Shown here: piece after piece, positions 16,249 through 26,071 of the stretch | Numbering within the stretch: position 1 is the first letter of the stretch | Layout of the letters: the number at the start of each line of letters is the position of its first letter | Assembly: GCA_947492955.1 (NCBI GenBank) | Contig: CANLOV010000002.1 | Coordinates: forward strand, 434,001-498,000 | From: an uncultured Cellulophaga sp. | GTDB lineage: Bacteria; Bacteroidota; Bacteroidia; Flavobacteriales; Flavobacteriaceae | DNA: 64,000 nucleotides | Reading direction: 5' to 3' | The notes under the pieces: model-generated | The model's database searches: none | The model's input: the letters and a program-made list of their open reading frames with translations, nothing else | Told to the model about the DNA's origin: nothing | Position numbers and translations under genes: made by a program

Positions 16249-17265
16249 CTATTCCAATACAGAGTAATCCCCTATACTGATACTTTCAAAATTACCATTG
16301 AATTTTGCATGGTTGCCTATCATAGCATTATCTAGGTTAGCATTAGTAATTTTACTATTCGTTTGTATTAAGCTATTTTTAATAGTAGAATTTTCTACTA
16401 CCGTATTGTTGCCTATAGATACAAAAGGTCCTATTGTAGTGTCTTTTAACACTACATTCTCTCCTATAAAACAAGGCTCAATAATATTAGCATTTTCTAA
16501 TGTTACAGAATCTGAAATTAGTTTTTCGTTATCTTTTTCTAAAAAGCCTAACATACGCTGATTGGTTTCTATAGTCACTGCTTTATTACCGCAGTCCATC
16601 CACTCGCTAACTGTTCCTGTTTTAAAAATTTTACCACTCTCCATCATACGTTTTATACCATCATTAATTTGGTATTCTCCGCCATTGATAATATTATTAT
16701 CTAAAACGTACTGCAATTCGTTTTTAAGTACTGCAACATCTTTAAAATAGTAGATACCAATAACTGCTTGATCACTTACAAATGTTTCTGGCTTTTCTAC
16801 CAATTCAACAATTTCCTCTTTCTCATTTAAATTTACTACCCCATAAGCTGATGGATTTTCTACTCTTTTAGTCCAAATAACGCTATCTGCCTCTTTATCT
16901 AAATCAAAATCTGCTCTAATTAAGGTATCTGCATAAGCAATTACTGCTGGTCCGCTTAAAGATGGTTCTGCACACATAATTGCATGCCCAGTTCCTTTAG
17001 GGTCTAATTGCCTATATATACTTGGTTTTGCTCCAAGTTCAGTTGCTAATTCTTTTAAACTTTTTACAACATCGTCTCCAAAAAAAGCAGGGTCTCCTAA
17101 AATAAACGCTATTTCATCTATTTCTTCATTTAAAACTCCAGCAATATCTGCAACTAAACGGTGTACTATTGGTTTCCCAGCAACTGGAATTAATGGTTTT
17201 GGAACTGTTAAACTATGTGGTCTTAAACGGGATCCTCTTCCCGCCATTGGAACTATTATTTTCAT
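16249..17265 (-). CDS. Sugar-phosphate nucleotidyltransferase with left-handed helix tail
   Basis: The 338-residue protein has an NTP_transferase domain (about 1-235) with MAGRGSRLRPHSLTVPKPLI, the nucleotide-binding start of the family. A C-terminal hexapeptide-repeat beta helix (about 250-338) follows, with runs such as NANIIEPCFIGENVVL. It would form an NDP-sugar (dTDP- or GDP/UDP-type) from a sugar-1-phosphate. The specificity is not readable. A short 5-bp hairpin lies just upstream of its ATG. It may serve the cell-wall or polysaccharide functions encoded nearby. Confidence 0.85.
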   Translation of the reverse strand: MKIIVPMAGRGSRLRPHSLTVPKPLIPVAGKPIVHRLVADIAGVLNEEIDEIAFILGDPAFFGDDVVKSLKELATELGAKPSIYRQLDPKGTGHAIMCAEPSLSGPAVIAYADTLIRADFDLDKEADSVIWTKRVENPSAYGVVNLNEKEEIVELVEKPETFVSDQAVIGIYYFKDVAVLKNELQYVLDNNIINGGEYQINDGIKRMMESGKIFKTGTVSEWMDCGNKAVTIETNQRMLGFLEKDNEKLISDSVTLENANIIEPCFIGENVVLKDTTIGPFVSIGNNTVVENSTIKNSLIQTNSKITNANLDNAMIGNHAKFNGNFESISIGDYSVLE

Positions 17266-17411
17266 ACTAACTTCCTGCTCATGCAGGTATTATTAATGGT
17301 TATACTTTAATTTATAAATTTGTTATAATTTGGATTTAAACTACACCAACTTGAACACGTTTATGTTAATGAATTTAATTATACAATCTTAAATAATCAG
17401 GTCAAACTATC

Positions 17412-17732
17412 CTATCGACCTATTTCATCTATCAACTTATTAGTGTTATCTCTATTTTTTTTCCATACTTTTTCTAAGTATTTATATAATAAATAGCTAC
17501 TTAAAATCCCAAAAGGAATCATTAACAAGCTTAATAAAGTTTCATTAAAAGTATCTATCGATCCCGGGTAAATAATTTCCATCATAACAACTGCTATAAT
17601 ACCAAAAAAGAAAATACCTCCATAATAAACTACAACTCCTAAAATTGCAAACCCCCACAGATTCTTATGATATTCTTCCGCTAATTTGTAAAAATATTTA
17701 CCTATCCAATAAAGCAATAATAATCCCAGCAT
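17412..17732 (-). CDS. Small membrane protein, unknown
   Basis: The 106-residue protein has three hydrophobic helices (about residues 1-10, 22-52 and 63-82) and a basic, charged C-terminus (YKYLEKVWKKNRDNTNK). No family was recognised. It lies 42 bp after dut in the same direction and 146 bp before the nucleotidyltransferase gene, so it may be the last gene of the flippase-dut unit. The gap downstream shows no clear terminator. Confidence 0.6.
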   Translation of the reverse strand: MLGLLLLYWIGKYFYKLAEEYHKNLWGFAILGVVVYYGGIFFFGIIAVVMMEIIYPGSIDTFNETLLSLLMIPFGILSSYLLYKYLEKVWKKNRDNTNKLIDEIGR

Positions 17733-17774
17733 ACTTTCTTTTTTAGTTATTACGAACCTGCACTAACGATAATT

Positions 17775-18209
17775 TTACTTCACACCCGTACTTCCAAAAC
17801 CGCCTTCACCTCTATCGGTTTCAGAAAGTGTTTCTACTTGTATCCACTCTGCCCTCTCGTGCTTTGCAATTACTAATTGTGCAATGCGCTCTCCGTCTTC
17901 AACAACAAAATCTTCATTAGAAAGGTTTACTAGTATTACACCTATTTCTCCTCTATAGTCTGCATCTACCGTTCCTGGAGCATTTAATACTGTAATTCCT
18001 TTTTTTGCTGCCAAACCACTACGTGGTCTTACCTGGGCTTCGAAGCCTACAGGCAATTCTATAAATAAGCCTGTTTTTATAATGGCTCTTTCCAAAGGTT
18101 TTAACGTTATTGCTTCAGAAATATTGGCTCTTAAATCCATTCCTGCCGATGCATTTGTTTCGTAATGTGGAATTGCATGGCTAGATTTATTAATTATTTT
18201 GATTGTCAT
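17775..18209 (-). CDS. dut: Deoxyuridine 5'-triphosphate nucleotidohydrolase
   Basis: The 144-residue protein shows all trimeric dUTPase motifs: AGMDLRA (motif 1), [12 protein letters not shown] (motif 2), [11 protein letters not shown] (motif 3), GERIAQLVI (motif 4) and the glycine-rich [10 protein letters not shown] at the C-terminus (motif 5). It hydrolyses dUTP to dUMP, supplying dTMP synthesis and keeping uracil out of DNA. Its ATG overlaps the stop of the flippase gene upstream as ATGA, so the two are translationally coupled. Confidence 0.95.
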   Translation of the reverse strand: MTIKIINKSSHAIPHYETNASAGMDLRANISEAITLKPLERAIIKTGLFIELPVGFEAQVRPRSGLAAKKGITVLNAPGTVDADYRGEIGVILVNLSNEDFVVEDGERIAQLVIAKHERAEWIQVETLSETDRGEGGFGSTGVK

Positions 18210-19666
18210 TTTTTTAAAAATATTTTTTTGAGCGTGGCATTTTCTAACTTATATACTAAGCCTAAAAATAAGCTAAGTAGTATAATGCCTATGATTAAAT
18301 TTTGATTAAATATATAAAATGATAAAATTGAAAAAACTATAGAAATAGATAAATAAAATCCTATTTTCCTTAAATTATAAGGTATTGGATAGTACATTCT
18401 TCCAAAATAAAAAGATAAAAACATCATACTCCCATAAGCAACTAAAGTGGCAACAGCAGATGCCATATAACTAAAATACGGTATAAAAGTATAATTTATA
18501 ATAATAGTAAGTGTAGCACCAATAAATGAAATATAGGCTCCTACTTTTGTTTTATCTGTTACCTTATACCAGACAGATAAGTTATGATATATTCCTAAAA
18601 AGAAACTTGCAAGAACAATTATAGGCAACACAGGCATAGCCACCCAATAGTCTTTATTTTGTATAAAAATAACTTTTAATACATCTGCAAAAACAACTAC
18701 AGCTAATAAAATAACACTACCCAAGATTACAAAATAATTAGTTATCTGTGCATAGGTTTTCTGTGGGTTTTCCGATTTAGAATGACTAAAGAAAAAAGGT
18801 TCTATTCCCATTCTAAATGCTGTTGCAAATAAAGTCATAAATAATGCTAGTTTGTAACAAGCTGCATATTTACCTACTTCTTCATCTGCTATATGCTCTG
18901 GTAATAATCGTTCTAATAAAATTTTATCGAAAACCTCATTAATAGTAAATGCAACACCTGCCAACATTATAGGGATGCTATATTTTAGCATTTTTTTCCA
19001 CAAAACAGCATCAAAAACATACGAACTTTTAAGATATAACTTAAACATCATTAAAAGCGTTATACCGCTTGCTATTACATTAGCTATGAATATGTATGAT
19101 ACTTCAAAATTTGGCTTGTACAGGCCGTTAAAAACTGATTCTGGGCTATTTTCTACTAAACTTGGAAGTGCTAATAGGAAAAAAATAGTTAATCCTAAAT
19201 TAATAGCCACATTAGTAATCTTAACTATAGCATACTGCATTGGTTTTTCTGTAGCTCGCAACCATGCAAAAGGAATAATTACCAAAGCATCTAAGACCAG
19301 TATTATAATTACATAACTTATATATTTAAAGTCTATACTTAAAAGGCTTGCCAAACTTTCTTTAAAAGTTAAAGCAACAACCAAAAACACCAAAGTAGAA
19401 ACTAGAATTGAAAGTAAAGATGTAGAAACTACTTTTTGCTTATCATCTGAATTACTATTAAACCTAAAAAAAGCTGTCTCCATTCCATATGCTAAAAACA
19501 CATTAAAAATAGCAAACCAAGAAAAAATTACGGCGACTTCTCCGTAAGTACCTGTTGCCATTGCTTTGGTATATACAGGCACCAAAATAAAAGACAACAT
19601 TCTAGGTAATACAGTTGCTAAACCGTAAATAAATGTTTGTTTAAAAAGTTTTTTTAGCGGATTCAA
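18206..19666 (-). CDS. Polysaccharide/lipid-intermediate flippase (MOP superfamily)
   Basis: The 486-residue protein has about 14 transmembrane helices and the MOP-type N-terminus [20 protein letters not shown]. It resembles polysaccharide exporters and MurJ-like flippases, moving lipid-linked sugars across the inner membrane. The start is TTG at 19666; the next Met (about residue 23) would remove the first helix. It is coupled to dut by a 4-bp overlap, a pairing often seen in Bacteroidota. The lipid-linked substrate cannot be deduced. Confidence 0.87.
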   Translation of the reverse strand: MNPLKKLFKQTFIYGLATVLPRMLSFILVPVYTKAMATGTYGEVAVIFSWFAIFNVFLAYGMETAFFRFNSNSDDKQKVVSTSLLSILVSTLVFLVVALTFKESLASLLSIDFKYISYVIIILVLDALVIIPFAWLRATEKPMQYAIVKITNVAINLGLTIFFLLALPSLVENSPESVFNGLYKPNFEVSYIFIANVIASGITLLMMFKLYLKSSYVFDAVLWKKMLKYSIPIMLAGVAFTINEVFDKILLERLLPEHIADEEVGKYAACYKLALFMTLFATAFRMGIEPFFFSHSKSENPQKTYAQITNYFVILGSVILLAVVVFADVLKVIFIQNKDYWVAMPVLPIIVLASFFLGIYHNLSVWYKVTDKTKVGAYISFIGATLTIIINYTFIPYFSYMASAVATLVAYGSMMFLSFYFGRMYYPIPYNLRKIGFYLSISIVFSILSFYIFNQNLIIGIILLSLFLGLVYKLENATLKKIFLKK

Positions 19667-19746
19667 AATACCCTTTATTAGAAAACCAAAAGTAGCTATT
19701 TAAACCCGCTAAACAAAGTTGCTCCTATATTAAGCAAACATTATTA

Positions 19747-20304
19747 TTATTCTGTTTTTAATTCTTGTAACAGACTAAGCTCATTCTTAATTTGTTTTGC
19801 TATAAAAAGCCCTAGAATTAATAACAACACAATAGATGAAACTACAATGTAGGTATAAAAACCAGAAGACAGATTTTCTTTAAAAACAGGTAACAATTGC
19901 ATAAAACCTATACAATATGCTATTATAGCAAGTGGGGTTAATATATAATGTATTTTAATTCTCCTTTTGTAATATGCTACTAATTTCTCTTTAAATACAC
20001 TTGTATTTAACACCATATCTAAATGTCTTAATTTTCTAACACTTAACACCTCCACACCTATTCTAATTGCTAATGAACCTATCATTAAAAAAAGACCATA
20101 CATTGCAGCATTTACCCTATAAGCCGCAACATAAAAGAAAAAACCAATTAGTATAATAGCTGTAATGCTAAGAACAATATTTGTTATTTGTTGTTTTCTC
20201 TTTAAAAAAGAAACTTTCTTAGTTATTGCCTTTGTTCCTTCTTCTGGAATATTAAATTCTGGCTGATTATTCCACTCAGCTTGTAAATTCTCAAATGTTA
20301 TCAT
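19747..20304 (-). CDS. Membrane protein, probable regulator of the adjacent sigma factor
   Basis: From the ATG at 20304, which overlaps the sigma-factor stop as ATGA, the protein has 185 residues. A short cytoplasmic N-terminus (about 1-35, MITFENLQAEWNNQPEFNIP) is followed by four transmembrane helices (about 38-58, 65-85, 115-135 and 143-165). No zinc-finger anti-sigma motif is present. Position and coupling suggest it restrains or reports to the ECF sigma factor, which is inference. An ATG four codons upstream is also possible. Confidence 0.65.
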   Translation of the reverse strand: MITFENLQAEWNNQPEFNIPEEGTKAITKKVSFLKRKQQITNIVLSITAIILIGFFFYVAAYRVNAAMYGLFLMIGSLAIRIGVEVLSVRKLRHLDMVLNTSVFKEKLVAYYKRRIKIHYILTPLAIIAYCIGFMQLLPVFKENLSSGFYTYIVVSSIVLLLILGLFIAKQIKNELSLLQELKTE

Positions 20305-20795
20305 TGTTTTACACATTTTGTTAATTCGTTCTTTATTCTATGTACTCTTACTCTAACCGACTCATGAGAGTATCCTGTTATTTCAGCAATATCTTTTTGT
20401 GGCACACCCTCTAGCTCTAATAGTATAATTCCTTTATTCTCTTTGGATAGTTTATTTATACAAGCATACATGCTTTTTAACTGAACTTCGTATGCCAATT
20501 TATTTTCTTCTGCCTCTTCCGTTATATTATTAAGAACTTTGTCATTTGCGCTTGTTTTTATTTTTGTATTTCTAAGTTGAAGCAAACATGTATTTACTGT
20601 TATTCTATATATCCAAGTAGATATACTAGACTCCTTTCTAAATGAGCCTATTTTCTCCCATACTTTTATAAATACTTCTTGGGCTAAATCTTCTGCTTTT
20701 GCTGTATCTCCATTTACATAACCCATACAAAGTCGTGTTACTTTTGGATAATTGGCTGTATATACTTCATCAAAAAGTATTTGTAAGTTCTCCAC
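20301..20795 (-). CDS. ECF-type RNA polymerase sigma factor
   Basis: The 164-residue protein has region 2 (about residues 10-75, with AEDLAQEVFIKVWEKIGSF and ISTWIYRITVNTCL) and region 4 (about 105-160, with GVPQKDIAEITGYSHESVRVRVHR). It would redirect RNA polymerase to a small regulon. Its stop overlaps the start of a four-helix membrane protein gene. An alpha/beta hydrolase gene lies 20 bp upstream in the same direction and may be in the same transcript. The inducing signal is unknown. Confidence 0.92.
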   Translation of the reverse strand: MENLQILFDEVYTANYPKVTRLCMGYVNGDTAKAEDLAQEVFIKVWEKIGSFRKESSISTWIYRITVNTCLLQLRNTKIKTSANDKVLNNITEEAEENKLAYEVQLKSMYACINKLSKENKGIILLELEGVPQKDIAEITGYSHESVRVRVHRIKNELTKCVKQ

Positions 20796-20815
20796 GTTAT
20801 ACTATTTTGACCTAA

Positions 20816-21658
20816 TTATTGTAATTGTTCTTTTACTTGATTTACAAACCACTCTGGCTGATCATACATAATAAAGTGTGCCGACTTTTCTGCATAGATA
20901 ATATCATATGAAGGTAAGTTTTTATATTGGCTTTCATAATTTTTCTGAACCACATCTTTCCCATACGGATGTGTAGCTGCCAAAATAGTAACTGGTGTTT
21001 TAATTTTAGCCACATCTTCTCTTAAATCTAATCTTAAAAAATCTGTATAACCATATACATACGTTTCCCTATCGCTCTGCACCATCCATTCTATTACTTG
21101 TGCTTGCTTTTCTTTAGAAAGCATCATGTAAGGAACCATATTTGCTGCCATTTTTTTAAAGTCTTCCTTATTCATTTCTAATTGTTGCTTGTTAAATGGA
21201 CTATCATATACCATGTTTTCGCTTTTATAATTAGGCATCATTAATGCTCCTGATGCTGGTAGTGCATCTACAACAATTAGTTTTTTATAATTACTATTCT
21301 CTTCTGTAGTTAACCAAAGCCCTAAAACTCCTCCCAAACTATGCCCTATTATAGTAGGTTTATTTAATTTATGCTCTACAACGTATTTTTCTACGCTTTC
21401 TTTAATTTTTGGAAGCCATGGTTTTTCTATTGGTGCTACATCTCCAAAACCTGCAAAAGTAAATACGTGACATTCGTAATTTTTAGAAAGTTCTTCTACT
21501 GCTTTTTCCCAAACTTCTCCTGTACATGTAAATCCTGGGAAAAGCAATACTGGCTCCCCGGCACCTTTTACGGTTACGTTAAAAGATTTACTTTGTGCAT
21601 TTAAATTTAATACGAATGCGAAAATTGAAAGAACTAATACTTTTTTTAATGTTTTCAT
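20816..21658 (-). CDS. Exported alpha/beta hydrolase
   Basis: The 280-residue protein starts with a signal peptide (MKTLKKVLVLSIFAFVLNLNAQ). The hydrolase core has an oxyanion-loop region LLFPGFTCTGEVW, the nucleophile elbow GHSLGG (Ser near residue 107), and a late catalytic histidine in KSAHFIMYDQPEWF. It would act in the periplasm or outside the cell on an unknown ester, amide or similar bond. It is the first gene of a unit with an ECF sigma factor and a membrane protein, an unusual association that may make it a target of that regulation. Confidence 0.85.
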   Translation of the reverse strand: MKTLKKVLVLSIFAFVLNLNAQSKSFNVTVKGAGEPVLLFPGFTCTGEVWEKAVEELSKNYECHVFTFAGFGDVAPIEKPWLPKIKESVEKYVVEHKLNKPTIIGHSLGGVLGLWLTTEENSNYKKLIVVDALPASGALMMPNYKSENMVYDSPFNKQQLEMNKEDFKKMAANMVPYMMLSKEKQAQVIEWMVQSDRETYVYGYTDFLRLDLREDVAKIKTPVTILAATHPYGKDVVQKNYESQYKNLPSYDIIYAEKSAHFIMYDQPEWFVNQVKEQLQ

Positions 21659-21724
21659 AAGAGATTTATTTTAAATTATTTTCCCTTTAGATACACTTAT
21701 TAAAAAATGTTACATGTAAAAACA

Positions 21725-21752
21725 AAAAAACCTCACTAAAAAGTGAGGTTTT
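21725..21752 (-). terminator. Terminator at the end of the ATP synthase operon
   Basis: AAAACCTCACT / AGTGAGGTTTT with a 4-base loop gives an 11-bp stem. On the minus strand it is followed by a T run, 41 bp after the atpG stop codon. It is nearly symmetric and could also act on plus-strand transcripts. Confidence 0.85.
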
Positions 21753-21793
21753 AATATTATATAATTGTAATTCAACAGATTACAACAAAAAAA

Positions 21794-22657
21794 TTAATTA
21801 TTTAAAGCTTCTGCACCACCAACAATTTCTAGAATTTCGTTAGTAATAGCCGCTTGTCTTGCTTTATTGTACGTTAATTTTAATTGATCTCTTAGCTCTG
21901 TTGCATTATCTGTTGCTTTATGCATTGCTGTCATACGTGCACCATGTTCACTAGCAAAAGAATCTCTTATTCCTTTATACAATTGTGTTTTTAAAGACTT
22001 AGGTATTAACTCTTCTATAATTTCTTCTTTAGAAGGGTTGTATATATAATCTGTAGCTTCTGTTACCTCTTCTCCTTTTACAGGAACAATAGGCAAAAAT
22101 TGCTCAGTCATTATAATTTGTGTAGCAGCATTTTTAAACTTGTTGTACACAATCTCTATCTTATCATAAGAACCATCTACAAAAAGTGCCATTAATTCTT
22201 CGGCAATAGCAGCAACATTATCAAATGTTAAATCATCATAAACCGCACTATGATTAGCAATAATATTGTATTTTTTTTCTAGAATATCATTTGCTTTTTT
22301 ACCAATAGCAACAATATCTACTTGCTTACCTGCATAAGTCTCATCTGCTAAAACAGTACTTTGCTTAATAATATTAGTATTAAAAGCTCCACACAAACCT
22401 CTATTAGAAGTAATAGCAACTAACAACACTTTATTCACTTCTCTTTCTTCTGAGAATTTACTACCAGCATCTTCATCTAAACTAGCACTTAAACCTTGTA
22501 AAAGTTCGGTTAGTTTATCTGCGTATGGTCTCATTGCAGTAATAGCATCTTGGGCTTTCTTTAACTTAGCAGCAGATACCATTTTCATGGCACTGGTAAT
22601 CTGCATGGTTGATGATACCGATGCTATTCTGTTACGTATTTCTTTTAAGTTTGCCAT
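21794..22657 (-). CDS. atpG: ATP synthase F1 subunit gamma
   Basis: The 287-residue protein has the gamma-subunit N-terminus MANLKEIRNRIASVSSTMQI, the central TSNRGLCGAFN motif, and the conserved C-terminal helix ending in NKARQAAITNEILEIVGGAEAL. Gamma is the rotating shaft linking the c-ring to the catalytic alpha3beta3 head. It is the last gene of the operon. Upstream, the expected atpA neighbour is separated by an inserted four-helix-bundle gene and a short tandem repeat. A terminator follows. Confidence 0.96.
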   Translation of the reverse strand: MANLKEIRNRIASVSSTMQITSAMKMVSAAKLKKAQDAITAMRPYADKLTELLQGLSASLDEDAGSKFSEEREVNKVLLVAITSNRGLCGAFNTNIIKQSTVLADETYAGKQVDIVAIGKKANDILEKKYNIIANHSAVYDDLTFDNVAAIAEELMALFVDGSYDKIEIVYNKFKNAATQIIMTEQFLPIVPVKGEEVTEATDYIYNPSKEEIIEELIPKSLKTQLYKGIRDSFASEHGARMTAMHKATDNATELRDQLKLTYNKARQAAITNEILEIVGGAEALNN

Positions 22658-22666
22658 TCTTCAAAT

Positions 22667-22694
22667 TATGAATTATGAATTATGGATTATGAAT
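22667..22694 (-). repeat. Four tandem copies of a TATGAAT heptamer
   Basis: On the plus strand TATGAAT is repeated four times (the third copy is TATGGAT) between the atpG start codon and the inserted gene. It overlaps the last 8 bp of that gene. It lies at one edge of the insertion in the atp operon. Confidence 0.75.
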
Positions 22695-23031
22695 TTTTTA
22701 TAATCGAAACCAATAATCGAATTAAAACTTCACAATCCTCTCTTAATTTTAAAGGAACCTCATAAATATTTGTCTCCTCAATAACGTCCAACCAAAAGGA
22801 AGTTTCGTCTGCTTCTTTAAGAGCTATTCCTAATTTATTTTTAAAATCTTTTATACTAACTCCACGTTGAGACTCCCTCACGTTTGCACCTATACTAGTG
22901 CCAGATTTTAGTAGTTGATTTGCTATTTCAAAAAAACGTTTTTCTTTAAGTTTCTCAGCATAAGTAACAATATCACAAGCAAAATAAAAACTCTTATCTA
23001 CTATTGCATTACCACTTTTTTGATAACTCAT
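22687..23031 (-). CDS. Four-helix-bundle protein (23S rRNA intervening-sequence family)
   Basis: The 114-residue protein fits the S23/IVP-like four-helix-bundle family, with the typical FEIANQLLKSGTSIGANVRE and ALKEADETSFWLDVI segments. Related proteins occur in intervening sequences of 23S rRNA genes and near diversity-generating retroelements (Avd); their cellular role is unclear. Here it sits between atpA and atpG, which are normally adjacent. It is flanked by AT-rich repeats (TATGAAT heptamers on one side, a TGAATTCA palindrome on the other), suggesting it arrived as a small mobile unit. Confidence 0.88.
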   Translation of the reverse strand: MSYQKSGNAIVDKSFYFACDIVTYAEKLKEKRFFEIANQLLKSGTSIGANVRESQRGVSIKDFKNKLGIALKEADETSFWLDVIEETNIYEVPLKLREDCEVLIRLLVSIIKNS

Positions 23032-23065
23032 AATTCTAAATCCTTAATACTGAATTCAGAATTAA

Positions 23066-24643
23066 TTAGTTATACTTTGCTGCTAAATCTTTACATACTG
23101 AAGCTAATGTATCTGTAACTTCATCTGTTAATTTACCTGCTTTTAAAGTATCTAAAACACCTCTATGCTTTGCATTAAGGAATTCTATATAATCTACTTC
23201 AAATTCTTTTACTTTATCTACAGGAACATCTTTTAATAAGTTCTTAGCTCCTGCGTATATAATAGCAACCTGATCTTCTACAGAGAAAGGATCATTTTGT
23301 GCTTGCTTTAATATTTCTACGTTACGCTTACCTTTTTCAATTACATTTAAAGTAGCAGCATCTAAATCTGAACCAAACTTAGCAAACGCTTCTAATTCAC
23401 GGAACTGTGCTTGATCTAATTTTAAAGTACCTGATACTTTTTTCATTGATTTTATCTGTGCACTACCACCAACACGAGATACAGAAATACCTACGTTAAT
23501 TGCCGGACGTACCCCTTGGTTAAATAAATCTTGCTCTAAGAATATTTGACCATCTGTAATAGAAATTACGTTTGTTGGAATATATGCTGATACATCCCCC
23601 GCTTGTGTTTCAATAATTGGTAAGGCTGTTAACGAACCTCCACCTTTTACTATTGGCTTTAAAGAATCTGGAAGATCATTCATATCTTTTGCAATACCAT
23701 CATCTGCAATAACTTTTGCAGAACGCTCTAATAATCTAGAGTGTAGGTAGAAAACATCTCCAGGGTAAGCCTCACGTCCTGGTGGACGTCTTAATAATAA
23801 AGATACTTCACGGTAAGCTACCGCTTGTTTAGATAAATCATCATATATAATTAATGCTGGTCTACCTGTATCTCTAAAATACTCACCAATTGCAGCACCT
23901 GCAAATGGAGCATATACCTGCATTGGAGCAGGATCAGATGCGTTAGCAGCAACGATTGTTGTATATGCTAATGCTCCGTTATCTTCTAATGTTTTTGCAA
24001 TATTTGCTACAGTTGATGCTTTTTGCCCAATTGCAACATAAATACAATATACTGGGTTACCAGCATCGTAAAATTCTTTTTGATTTAAGATGGCATCGAT
24101 ACAAACTGTTGTTTTACCAGTTTGACGGTCACCAATAACCAACTCACGCTGACCTCTACCTACAGGAATCATAGCATCAATTGCTTTTATACCTGTTTGT
24201 AATGGTTCTGTTACTGGCTCACGGAAAACAACCCCTGGTGCTTTACGCTCCAATGGCATTTCATATGTTTCACCAGAAATAGCTCCTTTACCATCTATTG
24301 GCAATCCTAAAGTATTTACTACTCTACCTACAATACCTTCTCCTACTTTAATAGAAGCAATAGTTTGTGTTCTTTTTACAGTAGTTCCTTCTTTAATATC
24401 TTTAGAAGGGCTCAACAATACTACACCAACATTATCTTCTTCTAGGTTTAATACAATACCTTGTATTCCACCATCAAATTCTACTAATTCTCCGTACTGC
24501 GCATTTGAAAGTCCGTATACTCTGGCGATACCATCACCAACCTGTAAAACAGTTCCCACTTCATCTAAAGATGCTGTAGCTTCAAACCCCGATAATTGTT
24601 CCTTTAATATTGCTGATACTTCAGCGGCTTTTACTCCTGCCAT
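23066..24643 (-). CDS. atpA: ATP synthase F1 subunit alpha
   Basis: The 525-residue protein carries the Walker A loop GDRQTGKTT (near residue 171), the nucleotide-binding signature around [14 protein letters not shown], and [17 protein letters not shown]. Alpha forms the hexameric F1 head with beta, holding the non-catalytic nucleotide sites. The length and motifs are normal. It lies 57 bp after atpH. The beta (atpD) and epsilon (atpC) genes are absent here, as expected for Bacteroidota, where they form a separate operon. Confidence 0.97.
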   Translation of the reverse strand: MAGVKAAEVSAILKEQLSGFEATASLDEVGTVLQVGDGIARVYGLSNAQYGELVEFDGGIQGIVLNLEEDNVGVVLLSPSKDIKEGTTVKRTQTIASIKVGEGIVGRVVNTLGLPIDGKGAISGETYEMPLERKAPGVVFREPVTEPLQTGIKAIDAMIPVGRGQRELVIGDRQTGKTTVCIDAILNQKEFYDAGNPVYCIYVAIGQKASTVANIAKTLEDNGALAYTTIVAANASDPAPMQVYAPFAGAAIGEYFRDTGRPALIIYDDLSKQAVAYREVSLLLRRPPGREAYPGDVFYLHSRLLERSAKVIADDGIAKDMNDLPDSLKPIVKGGGSLTALPIIETQAGDVSAYIPTNVISITDGQIFLEQDLFNQGVRPAINVGISVSRVGGSAQIKSMKKVSGTLKLDQAQFRELEAFAKFGSDLDAATLNVIEKGKRNVEILKQAQNDPFSVEDQVAIIYAGAKNLLKDVPVDKVKEFEVDYIEFLNAKHRGVLDTLKAGKLTDEVTDTLASVCKDLAAKYN

Positions 24644-24700
24644 TTGTTTTAGTTAAAAGATTTTAGACGTGTAAACTTTTGTTTGCTTGTCTTAAATATA

Positions 24701-25240
24701 TTATTGACTATTTGTAAATTCTCTTTTTAAATTGCTTAATTTATTTGCAATACTTGTATCGTATTGTAAATCTCCAACACGTAAAACAAAACCACCTAAG
24801 ATGCTTTCGTCTACCGTATTTTGGATAGTAACATTATTTCCTGTTAACTCAGAAACCTTTTCTAATATTTTAGCTTCTAACTCTTTAGTTAAAGGAACTG
24901 CTGTTGTTACATGCGCTATACTTTTTCCTTTTAACTCTTCATTAAGGATAATAAACTTTTGAGCAACATCATTTAAAAGGCTTACTCTTTTGTTGTCTAC
25001 CAACATATTAATTAAACCTTGTGTTATGGTATTACTACCTTTAAAAACATCTGAAAGAATTGTTTTCTTTAAAGATGCTTTTACTACAGGACTTGCTAAA
25101 AGGTCCTGAAGCTCTTTGCTATCTGCTACTGTATGTACAACAGAACGCATATCCTTTTCTACTGCATCGGTAGCCTTATTATCTACAGCCAAATTTAAAA
25201 TGGCTTTTGCATAACGTACGGCTGCTCTAGACTCGTTCAT
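24701..25240 (-). CDS. atpH: ATP synthase F1 subunit delta
   Basis: The 179-residue protein matches the OSCP/delta family: an N-terminal helical bundle starting ESRAAVRYAKAILNLA, and a C-terminal part with HVTTAVPLTKELEAKI and DESILGGFVLRVGD. Delta joins the top of F1 to the peripheral stalk b subunits. It starts 6 bp after the atpF stop and precedes atpA, the standard operon order. Confidence 0.95.
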   Translation of the reverse strand: MNESRAAVRYAKAILNLAVDNKATDAVEKDMRSVVHTVADSKELQDLLASPVVKASLKKTILSDVFKGSNTITQGLINMLVDNKRVSLLNDVAQKFIILNEELKGKSIAHVTTAVPLTKELEAKILEKVSELTGNNVTIQNTVDESILGGFVLRVGDLQYDTSIANKLSNLKREFTNSQ

Positions 25241-25246
25241 ACCTTT

Positions 25247-25744
25247 TTAGTTTAGCTTAATATCGCCTAACATATTTTCTACCAATGCTAACTGCTTGTC
25301 TTTATTGGCTAATTGTTCTTTTAATACTTTTTCTGCTATTTCTACAGAAAGGCTTGCCACTTGATTTTTAATATCTGCAACTGCTGCTTTCTTTTCGCTT
25401 TCGATAGTAGCTTGCGCCTGCTTTACTATTTTATCTCCTTCTAATTGTGCTTGCTCTTTAGCATCTGCAACAATTTTATCTTTCATTTCGCGAGCTTCTT
25501 TAATTAAAGTTTCACGCTCTGTACGTGCTTCTTGTAATAAACGCTCACTATCAGCAGTAACATTCTGCATTTCTTTCTTAGCTTCTTCTGCTGCAGCTAA
25601 AGCATCAGAAATACCTGTTTCTCTTTCATCAAGAGATTTTAAAATAGGTTTCCACGCAAATTTTCCTAATAAGAAAATTAACACTAATAAGATAACTGCT
25701 TGCATTGCAAACAATCCTATAGAAAAATCATTAAAAATATCCAT
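25247..25744 (-). CDS. atpF: ATP synthase F0 subunit b
   Basis: The 165-residue protein has one N-terminal transmembrane helix (about residues 8-28) followed by FAWKPILKSLDERETGISDAL and a long charged coiled coil, the classic b-subunit layout. Two copies form the peripheral stalk that keeps F1 from rotating. The gene follows atpE after a 90-bp gap containing a strong hairpin and is 6 bp from atpH. Confidence 0.95.
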   Translation of the reverse strand: MDIFNDFSIGLFAMQAVILLVLIFLLGKFAWKPILKSLDERETGISDALAAAEEAKKEMQNVTADSERLLQEARTERETLIKEAREMKDKIVADAKEQAQLEGDKIVKQAQATIESEKKAAVADIKNQVASLSVEIAEKVLKEQLANKDKQLALVENMLGDIKLN

Positions 25745-25774
25745 ATTATATCTATTCTATTTTTTGTTTAATTT

Positions 25775-25819
25775 ATAAAACACTTCTGCAACCAACCGTT
25801 GCAGAATGTGTTTTATTTT
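25775..25819 (-). promoter_or_regulatory. Long hairpin between atpE and atpF
   Basis: ATAAAACAC plus TTCTGCAAC pair with GTTGCAGAA and GTGTTTTAT, an 18-bp stem with a single bulged base and a 5-base loop. It lies 15 bp after the atpE stop. No T run follows on the minus strand, so it probably marks mRNA processing or partial attenuation rather than full termination. Confidence 0.7.
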
Positions 25820-25834
25820 TAGCTTTGTTCGGAA

Positions 25835-26044
<210 letters not shown>

Positions 26045-26071
26045 TTATATATTAATTAAACAAATCCTAAA

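Noticed and set aside
22667-22694. The tandem heptamers as a CRISPR or VNTR locus
   Set aside because: The units are 7 bp, have no spacers and number only four. They are treated as the edge of an insertion.
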